The notes under the pieces were generated by a model, which saw only the letters and a program-made list of their open reading frames with translations, was not told the origin of the DNA and did not search any database. This document shows, piece by piece, positions 15,701-23,784 of a DNA stretch of 51,008 nt (positions are counted from its first letter, which is position 1; every line of letters starts with the position of its first letter). A program made the position numbers and the translations under genes. Source of the stretch: Cellulophaga tyrosinoxydans (GTDB lineage Bacteria; Bacteroidota; Bacteroidia; Flavobacteriales; Flavobacteriaceae); contig NZ_FWXO01000003.1 in assembly GCF_900176415.1 (NCBI RefSeq), positions 368,757 to 419,764 on the forward strand, in the 5' to 3' direction.

Positions 15701-17341
15701 CTAAGCCAGCATTGTAACTGGATTCTCAATATAAGATCTTAATGTTTGTAAAAATTCTGCTGCTGTAGCTCCATCTACCGTTCTATGGTCACAAGCCAAA
15801 GTAAGTTTCATAGTACTACCAACAACTATTTGACCATTCTTAACAACTGGCTTTTCTATAATTGCTCCTACAGATAAGATAGCTGAATTAGGCTGATTAA
15901 TAATAGAGGTAAAACTTTCTATGCCAAACATTCCTAAGTTAGAAACTGTGAAAGTACTTCCTTCCATTTCGGCTGGTGTTAATTTCTTATTTCTAGCTTT
16001 ACCTGCTAAATCTCTTACAGAAGCACCAATTTGAGATAATCCCATTTGATCTGTAAATTTCAACACAGGCACCACTAAACCATCTTCTACTGCAACCGCA
16101 ACACCTACACTAATATGATGATTATAACGTGTAGTATCTCCGTTCCATGTAGTATTTACTTGTGGGTGTTTTTTAAGTGCCATAGCACATGCCTTTACCA
16201 CCATATCATTAAATGATACTTTAGTATCTGGCAAGTTGTTTATTTGCGCTCTTGATGCTTTCGCATCATCCATAGAAACCTCAATGGTTAAATAGTAATG
16301 AGGAGCTGTAAATTTAGATTCTCCAAGACGCTTGGCAATAACCTTACGCATTTGGTTGTTTTTAACCTCTTCAAAACTTTCTTCACCAACAGGAAGATTT
16401 AATGGCGCAACATTTGCTTGAGCTGTAGCATTATTTACAACTGGAGCCGAAGCACTTGCCGCTTTTGAAGGCACAAAATTCTCTACATCTTTCTTAACGA
16501 TTCTTCCGTTATCTCCAGAGCCAGTTACATTTGCAAGATTTACACCTTTTTCTGAGGCTATTTTTTTAGCCAATGGAGAAGCAAAAATTCGCTGTCCATC
16601 ATTAGCACTTACTGTAGTAACTGCTTCTGCTTTATTTTCTGTAGATTTTTTTTCTGTAGCTGTAGTCTCTGTTGCAGGCGCGCTTGCTTTTTTGGTCGCA
16701 GGCTTACCCTTTAAAACACTATCCACATCAGTACCTTCTGGTCCAATAACGGCTAATACAGCATCTACAGGAGAAGACTCTCCTTCTTGTATACCTATAT
16801 ATAACAAAGTACCTGAGTAAAAAGATTCAAACTCCATAGTCGCCTTATCGGTTTCTATTTCCGCTAAGATATCTCCCTCTTCAACTTTATCACCTACTTT
16901 TTTTAGCCAAGTTGCTACGGTACCTTCTTCCATGGTATCGCTTAAACGCGGCATTTTTATCACCTCTACACCTTCTGGTATTTCTGTAGCTCCTTCTGAA
17001 TCTTCACTTGATTCTTGTTTTGGAGCAACTTCTTCTTCTTTTGCTGGAGCAACCACAGCCGCTGGAGCCGAACCTCCATTCAACAATCCAGAAATATCTT
17101 CACCTTCTTCGCCAATTATAGCTAAAAGAGTATCAACTGGAGCACCATCACCTTCTTGAATTCCAATATGAAGCAACGTACCTTCATTGAAAGACTCAAA
17201 TTCCATAGTTGCTTTATCTGTTTCAATTTCAGCTAAAATATCACCTTCTTCAACTTTATCTCCTACTTTTTTTAACCACTTAGCTACCGTACCTTCTTCC
17301 ATGGTATCACTAAGTCTCGGCATATTTATTACTACTGCCAT
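15701..17341 (-). CDS. pdhC: Pyruvate dehydrogenase E2 (dihydrolipoamide acetyltransferase), two lipoyl domains
   Basis: E2 transfers the acetyl group from lipoate to CoA in the pyruvate dehydrogenase complex. I start it at the ATG at 17341 (MAVVINMPRLSDTMEEG), giving 546 residues; a longer frame would overlap pdhA and adds non-family residues. Two near-identical lipoyl domains carry the lipoyl lysines Lys43 and Lys166, both in EIETDKATME. Ala/Pro/Glu-rich linkers follow, then the peripheral-subunit-binding domain (about 262-300, SPLAKKIA). The catalytic domain follows, with His519 and Asp523 in DHRTVDG. It starts 4 bases after pdhA ends. E1-beta and E3 are not in this window. Confidence 0.95.
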   Translation of the reverse strand: MAVVINMPRLSDTMEEGTVAKWLKKVGDKVEEGDILAEIETDKATMEFESFNEGTLLHIGIQEGDGAPVDTLLAIIGEEGEDISGLLNGGSAPAAVVAPAKEEEVAPKQESSEDSEGATEIPEGVEVIKMPRLSDTMEEGTVATWLKKVGDKVEEGDILAEIETDKATMEFESFYSGTLLYIGIQEGESSPVDAVLAVIGPEGTDVDSVLKGKPATKKASAPATETTATEKKSTENKAEAVTTVSANDGQRIFASPLAKKIASEKGVNLANVTGSGDNGRIVKKDVENFVPSKAASASAPVVNNATAQANVAPLNLPVGEESFEEVKNNQMRKVIAKRLGESKFTAPHYYLTIEVSMDDAKASRAQINNLPDTKVSFNDMVVKACAMALKKHPQVNTTWNGDTTRYNHHISVGVAVAVEDGLVVPVLKFTDQMGLSQIGASVRDLAGKARNKKLTPAEMEGSTFTVSNLGMFGIESFTSIINQPNSAILSVGAIIEKPVVKNGQIVVGSTMKLTLACDHRTVDGATAAEFLQTLRSYIENPVTMLA

Positions 17342-17345
17342 GTAC

Positions 17346-18344
17346 CTATAATTTATGTTGTAAAAATGGATAATTCTCTTGCTCGTAAACCATATCATAT
17401 AATTGGTTTACTGGTGGGAAATCAGATTCTTCTGCGAATTTCTCACATTCAGAAACTAGGTTTTTAACTCTTTTATCTATTGCTTTGATTTCCTCGTCTG
17501 TAGCGTATTTCTTTTCCTTAATTACATCTAAAACTTGTGTAATTGGATCTATTTTCTTGTATTCTTCTACTTCTTCTTTTGTTCTGTAATGCTGTGCATC
17601 TGACATTGAGTGACCTCTATAACGGTATGTTTTCATTTCTAAGAAAGTAGGTCCTCCTCCACTTCTTGCTCTTTCAATGGCTTTACTCATTTCTTTCGCA
17701 ACCGTAACTGGATCCATACCATCAACTGGTCCGCAAGGCATTTCGTAACCCAAACCAAGTTTCCAAATATCTGTAGAATATGATGTTCTTGCCACAGATG
17801 TACCCATAGCATAGCCGTTATTTTCACAAACAAAAACAACTGGCAATTGCCATAACATTGCTAAATTGAATGTTTCATGCAAAGAACCTTGTCTAACCGC
17901 ACCATCACCCATATAACATAGGGTAACCGCATCATTCTTTTTATATTTATCAGCAAAAGCCAAACCAGCACCTAATGGAATTTGACCTCCAACAATTCCA
18001 TGACCACCATAAAAACGGTGTTCTTTAGAGAAGATGTGCATAGAACCACCCATCCCTTTTGAAGTTCCTGTAACTTTACCAAACAATTCCGCCATAACTT
18101 TTCTAGGATCAACACCCATTCCAATAGGCTGAACGTGATTTCTATACGCAGTTATCATTTTATCTTTGGTAAGATCCATTGCATGAAGTGCTCCTGCTAA
18201 AACTGCCTCTTGACCATTGTAAAGGTGCAAGAACCCTCTAACTTTTTGTTGAATATAAACAGCCGCTAGTTTGTCCTCGAATTTTCTCCAGAACAACATA
18301 TCTTCATACCATTTTAGGTAGACCTCTTTTGTGATTTTTTCCAT
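17346..18344 (-). CDS. pdhA: Pyruvate dehydrogenase E1 component, alpha subunit
   Basis: This 332-residue subunit, with E1-beta, decarboxylates pyruvate using thiamine diphosphate. The ThDP/Mg motif runs from MGDGAVRQG to ENNGYAMGT, preceded by GGHGIVGGQIPLGAGLA. The phosphorylation-loop-like segment YRYRGHSMSDAQHYR is present. I use the ATG at 18344; a TTG immediately upstream is less likely. The leader contains TATCTTAG at 18366-18373, a weak match to the -7 consensus. It is co-transcribed with pdhC. The E1-beta gene must lie elsewhere, a common flavobacterial arrangement. Confidence 0.95.
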   Translation of the reverse strand: MEKITKEVYLKWYEDMLFWRKFEDKLAAVYIQQKVRGFLHLYNGQEAVLAGALHAMDLTKDKMITAYRNHVQPIGMGVDPRKVMAELFGKVTGTSKGMGGSMHIFSKEHRFYGGHGIVGGQIPLGAGLAFADKYKKNDAVTLCYMGDGAVRQGSLHETFNLAMLWQLPVVFVCENNGYAMGTSVARTSYSTDIWKLGLGYEMPCGPVDGMDPVTVAKEMSKAIERARSGGGPTFLEMKTYRYRGHSMSDAQHYRTKEEVEEYKKIDPITQVLDVIKEKKYATDEEIKAIDKRVKNLVSECEKFAEESDFPPVNQLYDMVYEQENYPFLQHKL

Positions 18345-18536
18345 CAAATACGTATTTTTATAAAACTAAGATACTCCCATCCAACTTTAGGAGAAAAAAA
18401 TTGAGAAGCAAAAATACACATATAAATCAATAGGGGAAAAAAATTAAACAAAAAGCGTTGCCCCAATTAAAAAATACACGAATACTATCTCAAAAGTGAG
18501 AATTCTTTAAAATTTACTTTATAAAATAAGATTCTT

Positions 18537-19022
18537 CTATTCTAAAAAGGAATTACTAAAAGCTAATGGCAATATATCTGCTAAGGACTTAATTTTAATT
18601 ACCTCACCCTTCTCACCCATAAGTAAAATAGCAATAGCTGATTTCTGCTTTTGCTCATATTCTATCATCGACTGCCGACAATTACCGCATGGTGCTGCAG
18701 GCTCTTCTACCACATAGTTTTTTGATGTTGCTGTTATAGCAACTGCCTTTATAGCAATACCTGGATATTTTGCCCCAGCCTGAAATATAGCAACGCGCTC
18801 TGCACATAACCCTGATGGATAAGATGCATTTTCTTGATTATTGCCAATAACAACCTCTCCGTTTGCTAGCAAAACGGCAGCACCAACATGAAAATTAGAA
18901 TAAGGCGCATATGCATTTGCTCTTGCAGCTATTGCTTGATTCATTAGACTAGAATCGGTTGCATCTAAATCCTGTAAAGAGGGATATACGGTGTAATCAA
19001 TGGTAATTTTATGCTTTTTCAA
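18537..19022 (-). CDS. cdd: Cytidine deaminase, TTG start
   Basis: This 161-residue enzyme deaminates cytidine and deoxycytidine to uridine and deoxyuridine in pyrimidine salvage. The zinc site is Cys73 with Glu75 (GLCAERVAI), Cys112 and Cys115 (PCGNCRQ). The substrate region YSNFHVGAAV precedes it. The N-terminal extension of about 35 residues is typical for Bacteroidetes homologs. The initiator is TTG at 19020-19022; no ATG lies upstream in frame, and the next ATG (codon 27) would cut into the domain. A near-consensus -7 element (TATCTTTC, 19053-19060) lies just upstream on this strand. Confidence 0.92.
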   Translation of the reverse strand: MKKHKITIDYTVYPSLQDLDATDSSLMNQAIAARANAYAPYSNFHVGAAVLLANGEVVIGNNQENASYPSGLCAERVAIFQAGAKYPGIAIKAVAITATSKNYVVEEPAAPCGNCRQSMIEYEQKQKSAIAILLMGEKGEVIKIKSLADILPLAFSNSFLE

Positions 19023-19106
19023 TATATTCTTGTTATGATAAAATAATTTTACGAAAGATAATAAATTTAATTTCCTGCACTAGGCTAAATTGGATATGTT
19101 TAAAAC

Positions 19107-19148
19107 AAAAAAAATCCAAACTAAAACACGAATTCTAGTTTGGATTTT
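19107..19148 (-). terminator. Terminator of porV
   Basis: In minus orientation, AAAATCCAAACTA pairs perfectly with TAGTTTGGATTTT across a 12-base loop and is followed by eight U residues. It begins 18 bases after the porV stop and separates it from cdd. Confidence 0.88.
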
Positions 19149-19166
19149 AAAATATGCTAAACATTT

Positions 19167-20321
19167 TTAATCGTTGATAAACTCTTCTCCTAAATTAAAG
19201 GTAAGAGAAAAACGCAAAGTATTTTCTAATGGGTTTTGAATTTTTGAAGATGAGAATAAATAGGATAAATCTATCTGTGTTGCTTTGAACTTAAAGCCTG
19301 CTCCTAAAGAGAAAAATTTTCTTGATCCCTTTTCTTCACTCTCATTAAAATAACCCGTTCTAATCATAAAAGATTCTTGGTATGCATACTCAGCTCCAAG
19401 TGCCCAAGTTATTTCTTTTAATTCTTCAGAAAAACCGTCAGGGGCATCTCCAAAAGATTTAAACACGCCTTGCAAGAAACCTATTTCTTGGTATTCAGCA
19501 TTATCATCACCATTTACCACACCATCATTATTAAAATCTTGAGGCGTTGGTACTAACAACTTATTAAATTCAGAGTTTATACTTAGTCTGTTATCCATAT
19601 CTAATATAAAGTCAAAACCTGCACCAAACTTTAAATTTGTTGGCAAAAAGTTTTCTTGTCCACCTTCATCATAGGTGATTTTATTACCTAAGTTTGAAAG
19701 GTTAAAACCTGCTCTCCAACGACCATCAAAGTTATTATAAGCAATTTCTCTAGAACGATAAAAACCTGCTACATCTACAGCAAATGCATTTGCTGCTTGA
19801 GTATCTGCAGAACCGGTCTGATCAGGAAATTTTAAATTAGAACTGATAAAGCGTCCGGCAACAGCCATAGAAAATGTTTCACTTAACTTTAATGAATACG
19901 AACCATCTATTGCTAACTCGTTAGGTTTAACTGTTGTACCAGGATCATTGGCAAATTGTCTTAATTCTATTTCACCTAAAGTAAAATATCTTAAACTTAA
20001 TGCAAATGCACTTTGGTCATTTATTTTATTATAGAAATTAGCATTTAATAATGCAATATCTGTAATTATACTTTCTAAATAAGGAGTGTAACTAACACCT
20101 ATACCCATTTTATGCTCTGCGAATGCAAATTTTGCAGGGTTCCATTGTTGAGAAAAGGCATCAACCGAAGTTGCCACACCTATGTCCGCCATTCCAGATG
20201 CACGTGCATCCGCAGCAATAGTCAAGAAAGGAACTCCAGTAGTTATTACCCGATCATTTGGATCTTGAGCAGTTAACTTTGCAATACTTAATAATAGTGT
20301 AACTAATAGTACTTTTTTCAT
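19167..20321 (-). CDS. porV: Type IX secretion outer-membrane protein PorV
   Basis: This 384-residue FadL-type beta-barrel protein (also called LptO) shuttles T9SS cargo from the SprA translocon to the PorU sortase. The signal peptide ends LTAQ (residue 19). The family N-terminus follows: VITTGVPFLTIAADARASGMAD (in part GVPFLTIAADARASG) and then DAFSQQWNPAKFAF. Strand-rich repeats continue to a terminal aromatic strand (LRFSLTFNLG). The expected upstream partner porU is not here: the next gene is gldJ on the other strand. A perfect terminator follows, so porV is probably monocistronic. Confidence 0.93.
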   Translation of the reverse strand: MKKVLLVTLLLSIAKLTAQDPNDRVITTGVPFLTIAADARASGMADIGVATSVDAFSQQWNPAKFAFAEHKMGIGVSYTPYLESIITDIALLNANFYNKINDQSAFALSLRYFTLGEIELRQFANDPGTTVKPNELAIDGSYSLKLSETFSMAVAGRFISSNLKFPDQTGSADTQAANAFAVDVAGFYRSREIAYNNFDGRWRAGFNLSNLGNKITYDEGGQENFLPTNLKFGAGFDFILDMDNRLSINSEFNKLLVPTPQDFNNDGVVNGDDNAEYQEIGFLQGVFKSFGDAPDGFSEELKEITWALGAEYAYQESFMIRTGYFNESEEKGSRKFFSLGAGFKFKATQIDLSYLFSSSKIQNPLENTLRFSLTFNLGEEFIND

Positions 20322-20753
20322 CTTACATTTTCTAAACTTAAATATTTATCTAAACTTTTTAGGAGCAACAAATAAATATAAATGAAATTATATTATTAGT
20401 GTAACGCTTGTTTTAATAAAAACTTATTCAATGTAAGAAAAAAAACAGCTTTTTTTTATCAGGTTATATAATAGGGTTTATTCAACATTAGCATTTACAA
20501 CAATTGTAGTGTAAATATTACAAATGAAAATAAAAAGAAAAGCCTTGAATACTAATACGATTTTAACTGCGTTATTACCTTAAGTATTGCCTTTTTGGCT
20601 AGACTGGTAAAAAAACTTTAAAAATTTTAGTTCAAATAAAATATTCTAAAGAAAACATCGTTCTTAAAGCCAAAAGCAATAATTGCAAACCAAAATAAAT
20701 AGATTTACTAAACTACTTAATTGTAGTTATTTTATTGAACTCAAGTCCTAATT
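20322..20753. other. porV-gldJ divergent intergenic region (no porU)
   Basis: These 432 bases between divergent porV and gldJ hold no credible gene. A 19-codon forward frame at 20524-20583 (ATG to TAA, very basic) is the only noticeable one. An A8-CAGC-T8 inverted repeat occurs at 20438-20457. No porU-like remnant could be recognised. The promoters for both genes must be here, but I see no exact TAnnTTTG match at a good distance. Confidence 0.6.
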
Positions 20754-22412
20754 ATGAAAAAACAATTCATCAAAGTTGTACTCTCTTGCGCTGTTATAGC
20801 GGGTGGTTTTAGTAGTTGTAAAAATTCTTCTTCTTCAAAAAACACCTCCAGAGCTACAGGTTGGAAAATAAATGCGAAAGAAGGTGGTTTTCAACACAAC
20901 ACAGACTTTAAAGAGCAAGAAACCGCTCCTGGTTTAGTGTTTATTGAAGGTGGTACTTTTACTAAAGGTAAAGTACAAGACGATGTTATGCATGATTGGA
21001 ACAATACTCCTACGCAACAACACGTACAATCTTTCTATATGGATGAAACCGAGGTAACCAATGCTATGTATTTAGAATACTTGGATTATCTAAAAAGTGT
21101 TTACCCTCCGGAAGACCCAAGATATGCAAATATTTATACTGGTGCTTTACCAGATACATTGGTATGGAGAAATCGTTTAGGGTTTAATGAAACTATGACT
21201 AACAACTATTTACGTCATCCAGCATATGCAGAATATCCTGTTGTTGGTGTAAACTGGATTCAAGCTGTGCAATTCGCAGAATGGAGAACAGACAGAGTTA
21301 ATGAAATTATGCTTGAAAGAGAAGGATATCTTTCTAAAGAAGCTAAATACAAAGTTGTTAACGGAGAAATTGAAGGGACTTTTAGTACTGAAGCTTATCT
21401 AAACAGACCAGAATCTGTTTATAATGGTCAAATAGATTCATTACAAGGTAAAATGAAGAAAGATTCTATTTCTAATTTTGCATCAAGAAGCACTGGAGTT
21501 ATATTACCTGAATATAGACTACCAACTGAAACTGAATGGGAATATGCTGCACAGGCTCAAGTTGGTTCTAGAGAATATAATAACTATAGAGGAAGAAAAA
21601 AATATCCTTGGGAAGGTGATTATACCAGAAATGGGCAAAGAGTTGGTCGTGGAGATCAATTAGCAAACTTTAAACAAGGTAAAGGTGATTACGGCGGAAT
21701 CGCAGGATGGTCTGATGATGGTGCAGATATTACAGCTCAAGTAAAATCATACAAACCAAATGATTTAGGTTTATATGATATGGCAGGTAACGTTGCAGAA
21801 TGGGTTGCAGATGTTTATAGACCAATTGTTGATGATGAAGTAAGTGATTTCAATTATTACAGAGGAAACGTTTACATGAAAACCGCAATAGGTGAAGATG
21901 GAAAAGTAAATGTAATTAGAGATTCTATTGTGTATGACACACTACCAAACGGAAAAGTTGTAGCTGTAAATTTACCAGGCGAATTAAAAATGGTTCCTGT
22001 TGACGAACAAGAAACTTACCTAAGAACAAACTTCTCTTCTAGTGATAATAGAGGTTATAGAGATGGTGAGCCTGGATCTTCAAGATTTTATGACAGATTT
22101 AGCGATGGTGAAGAAGAAAATCAAAAGAAAATGTACAATTCACCTAAACATAAAGTTGAACGTGATTCTCTAGGTGAAGTATCTCGTCAGTATGACAAGT
22201 CTAACTACAGAACAACTTTAATAAATGATGAAGTTAGAGTTTACAAAGGTGGTTCTTGGAGAGATAGAGCATATTGGTTAGATCCAGCACAACGTAGATA
22301 TTTACCACAATATATGGCTACAGATTATATCGGCTTTAGATGTGCAATGTCAAGAGTTGGTTCTAAATCAAAAACAAAAAACAAAACGGTAAGAAGTAAA
22401 AAAGCAAGATAA
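20754..22412 (+). CDS. gldJ: Gliding motility lipoprotein GldJ
   Basis: This 552-residue lipoprotein is part of the periplasmic/outer-membrane ring of the T9SS and gliding machinery, where it interacts with GldK-type proteins. The lipoprotein signal ends in Cys22 (FSSCKN). The body is a formylglycine-generating-enzyme-like (sulfatase-modifying) fold from LVFIEGGTFTKG to GFRCAMSR, with the family segments MDETEVTNAMY, RLPTETEWEYAA and MAGNVAEWVADVYRP. The large insertion between residues 180 and 250 is typical of GldJ. The C-terminus is a Lys/Ser-rich tail. Its neighbour murF is downstream beyond a terminator. Confidence 0.95.
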   Translation: MKKQFIKVVLSCAVIAGGFSSCKNSSSSKNTSRATGWKINAKEGGFQHNTDFKEQETAPGLVFIEGGTFTKGKVQDDVMHDWNNTPTQQHVQSFYMDETEVTNAMYLEYLDYLKSVYPPEDPRYANIYTGALPDTLVWRNRLGFNETMTNNYLRHPAYAEYPVVGVNWIQAVQFAEWRTDRVNEIMLEREGYLSKEAKYKVVNGEIEGTFSTEAYLNRPESVYNGQIDSLQGKMKKDSISNFASRSTGVILPEYRLPTETEWEYAAQAQVGSREYNNYRGRKKYPWEGDYTRNGQRVGRGDQLANFKQGKGDYGGIAGWSDDGADITAQVKSYKPNDLGLYDMAGNVAEWVADVYRPIVDDEVSDFNYYRGNVYMKTAIGEDGKVNVIRDSIVYDTLPNGKVVAVNLPGELKMVPVDEQETYLRTNFSSSDNRGYRDGEPGSSRFYDRFSDGEEENQKKMYNSPKHKVERDSLGEVSRQYDKSNYRTTLINDEVRVYKGGSWRDRAYWLDPAQRRYLPQYMATDYIGFRCAMSRVGSKSKTKNKTVRSKKAR

Positions 22413-22435
22413 AAGCTTATACAAGCAAAATTATT

Positions 22436-22468
22436 AAAAGTCCTGATACAAGCATCAGGACTTTTTTT
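22436..22468 (+). terminator. Terminator of gldJ
   Basis: AAAGTCCTGAT and ATCAGGACTTT flank a 6-base loop and are followed by a run of seven T residues. It lies 24 bases after the gldJ stop and 14 bases before the murF start, so murF has a separate promoter or relies on read-through. Confidence 0.93.
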
Positions 22469-22481
22469 ATACCTTAGTTTT

Positions 22482-23756
22482 ATGAAATTAGAAAAGCTTT
22501 ACGAACTGTTTTTACAGTTTCCTGTTGTTTGTACAGACACCCGTAAAATCACAACCAATTGCATATTTTTTGCACTTAAAGGAGATAATTTTAATGGTAA
22601 CACTTTTGCTAAAAAAGCTATAGAAAATGGTGCTGCCTATGCCATTATTGATGAAAAAGAATATCAAACCAATGACCAAACCATATTGGTTAATGATGTT
22701 TTAGAAACTTTACAAAAACTAGCCAATCACCATCGCAAACAATCTAGCGCTAAAATTATTAGCTTAACCGGAAGTAATGGCAAAACCACAACCAAAGAAT
22801 TAATAAATTCTGTTTTATCAACATCTTATAAAACAATTGCAACAGTTGGTAACCTCAACAACCATATTGGCGTTCCTTTAACGCTACTTTCTATAAAAAA
22901 GGACACAGAGATTGCCATTGTTGAAATGGGAGCAAACCATCAAAAAGAAATAGAATTTTTAAGTAAAATTGCAGAACCTGATTACGGCTATATCACAAAT
23001 TTTGGCAAAGCACATCTTGAAGGTTTTGGCGGTGTAGAAGGAGTTATTAAAGGAAAAAGTGAGCTTTATGATTTTCTAATTGGTCACAATAAACATATAT
23101 TCTTTAATGCTGATGATGCCATTCAATTATCAAAGTTAAATAGTTACATCAATAAATATGGCTTTAGTCAAACGAACGAGAAGTACTATAAAATAATACT
23201 ACTTTCCGCTAATCCATTTGTTACTATTCAAGTAGAAGATATAGAAATTACCACTAAATTAGTTGGTACCTATAACTTTATCAATTGCTGTGCTGCAATT
23301 ATCATGGGCAAATATTTTAATGTTACGCTCGCCAATGTAAAAAAAGGAATTGAAAGCTATATTCCATCCAATAATCGCTCACAGATAATAGAAAAAAATG
23401 GACATCGGATTATTTTAGATGCCTATAATGCCAACCCTAGTAGTATGAAGGTTGCATTGGAAAACTTTGCTAACTTAGAAGCCGAGCAAAAAATAGTTTT
23501 TTTGGGTGATATGTTTGAGTTAGGATCCTCTGCAAAAAAAGAGCATCAAGAAATTGCCGATTTAGCTTCTTCAATGAAGTTTAATAACACAATACTCGTT
23601 GGTAAAAACTTTTCAGCTACAAATACTAAAGAAAAGACCTTTGAAATATTTGATGACTTATCTAGTTATTTAAAAAATACATCGCTTTCTAAAAGCGCTA
23701 TTTTAATCAAAGGATCAAGAGGAATGGCATTGGAGCGCATATTAGATTTACTATAA
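22482..23756 (+). CDS. murF: UDP-MurNAc-tripeptide:D-Ala-D-Ala ligase
   Basis: This 424-residue cytosolic Mur ligase adds D-Ala-D-Ala to the UDP-MurNAc-tripeptide in peptidoglycan synthesis. The ATP-binding loop is GSNGKTT (97-103), followed by the Mur-ligase features VEMGANHQKEI, NFGKAHLEGFG, and DAYNANPSSMK near residue 312. An N-terminal substrate domain (about 1-80) holds TDTRKI. The length fits MurF (about 420-450). The gene directly follows the gldJ terminator with a start in a very short leader, so its promoter probably overlaps the terminator or sits inside gldJ. Confidence 0.93.
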   Translation: MKLEKLYELFLQFPVVCTDTRKITTNCIFFALKGDNFNGNTFAKKAIENGAAYAIIDEKEYQTNDQTILVNDVLETLQKLANHHRKQSSAKIISLTGSNGKTTTKELINSVLSTSYKTIATVGNLNNHIGVPLTLLSIKKDTEIAIVEMGANHQKEIEFLSKIAEPDYGYITNFGKAHLEGFGGVEGVIKGKSELYDFLIGHNKHIFFNADDAIQLSKLNSYINKYGFSQTNEKYYKIILLSANPFVTIQVEDIEITTKLVGTYNFINCCAAIIMGKYFNVTLANVKKGIESYIPSNNRSQIIEKNGHRIILDAYNANPSSMKVALENFANLEAEQKIVFLGDMFELGSSAKKEHQEIADLASSMKFNNTILVGKNFSATNTKEKTFEIFDDLSSYLKNTSLSKSAILIKGSRGMALERILDLL

Positions 23757-23784
23757 ATTTCAAATAATTAAGGCTAAAAATAGT

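Noticed and set aside
17342-17398. Upstream start of pdhC
   Set aside because: It would overlap the end of pdhA and add residues not found in E2; the lipoyl domain starts directly at 17341.
20438-20457. A8-CAGC-T8 inverted repeat as a terminator
   Set aside because: The stem has only A-T pairs and lies between divergent genes, where no transcript is expected to end.
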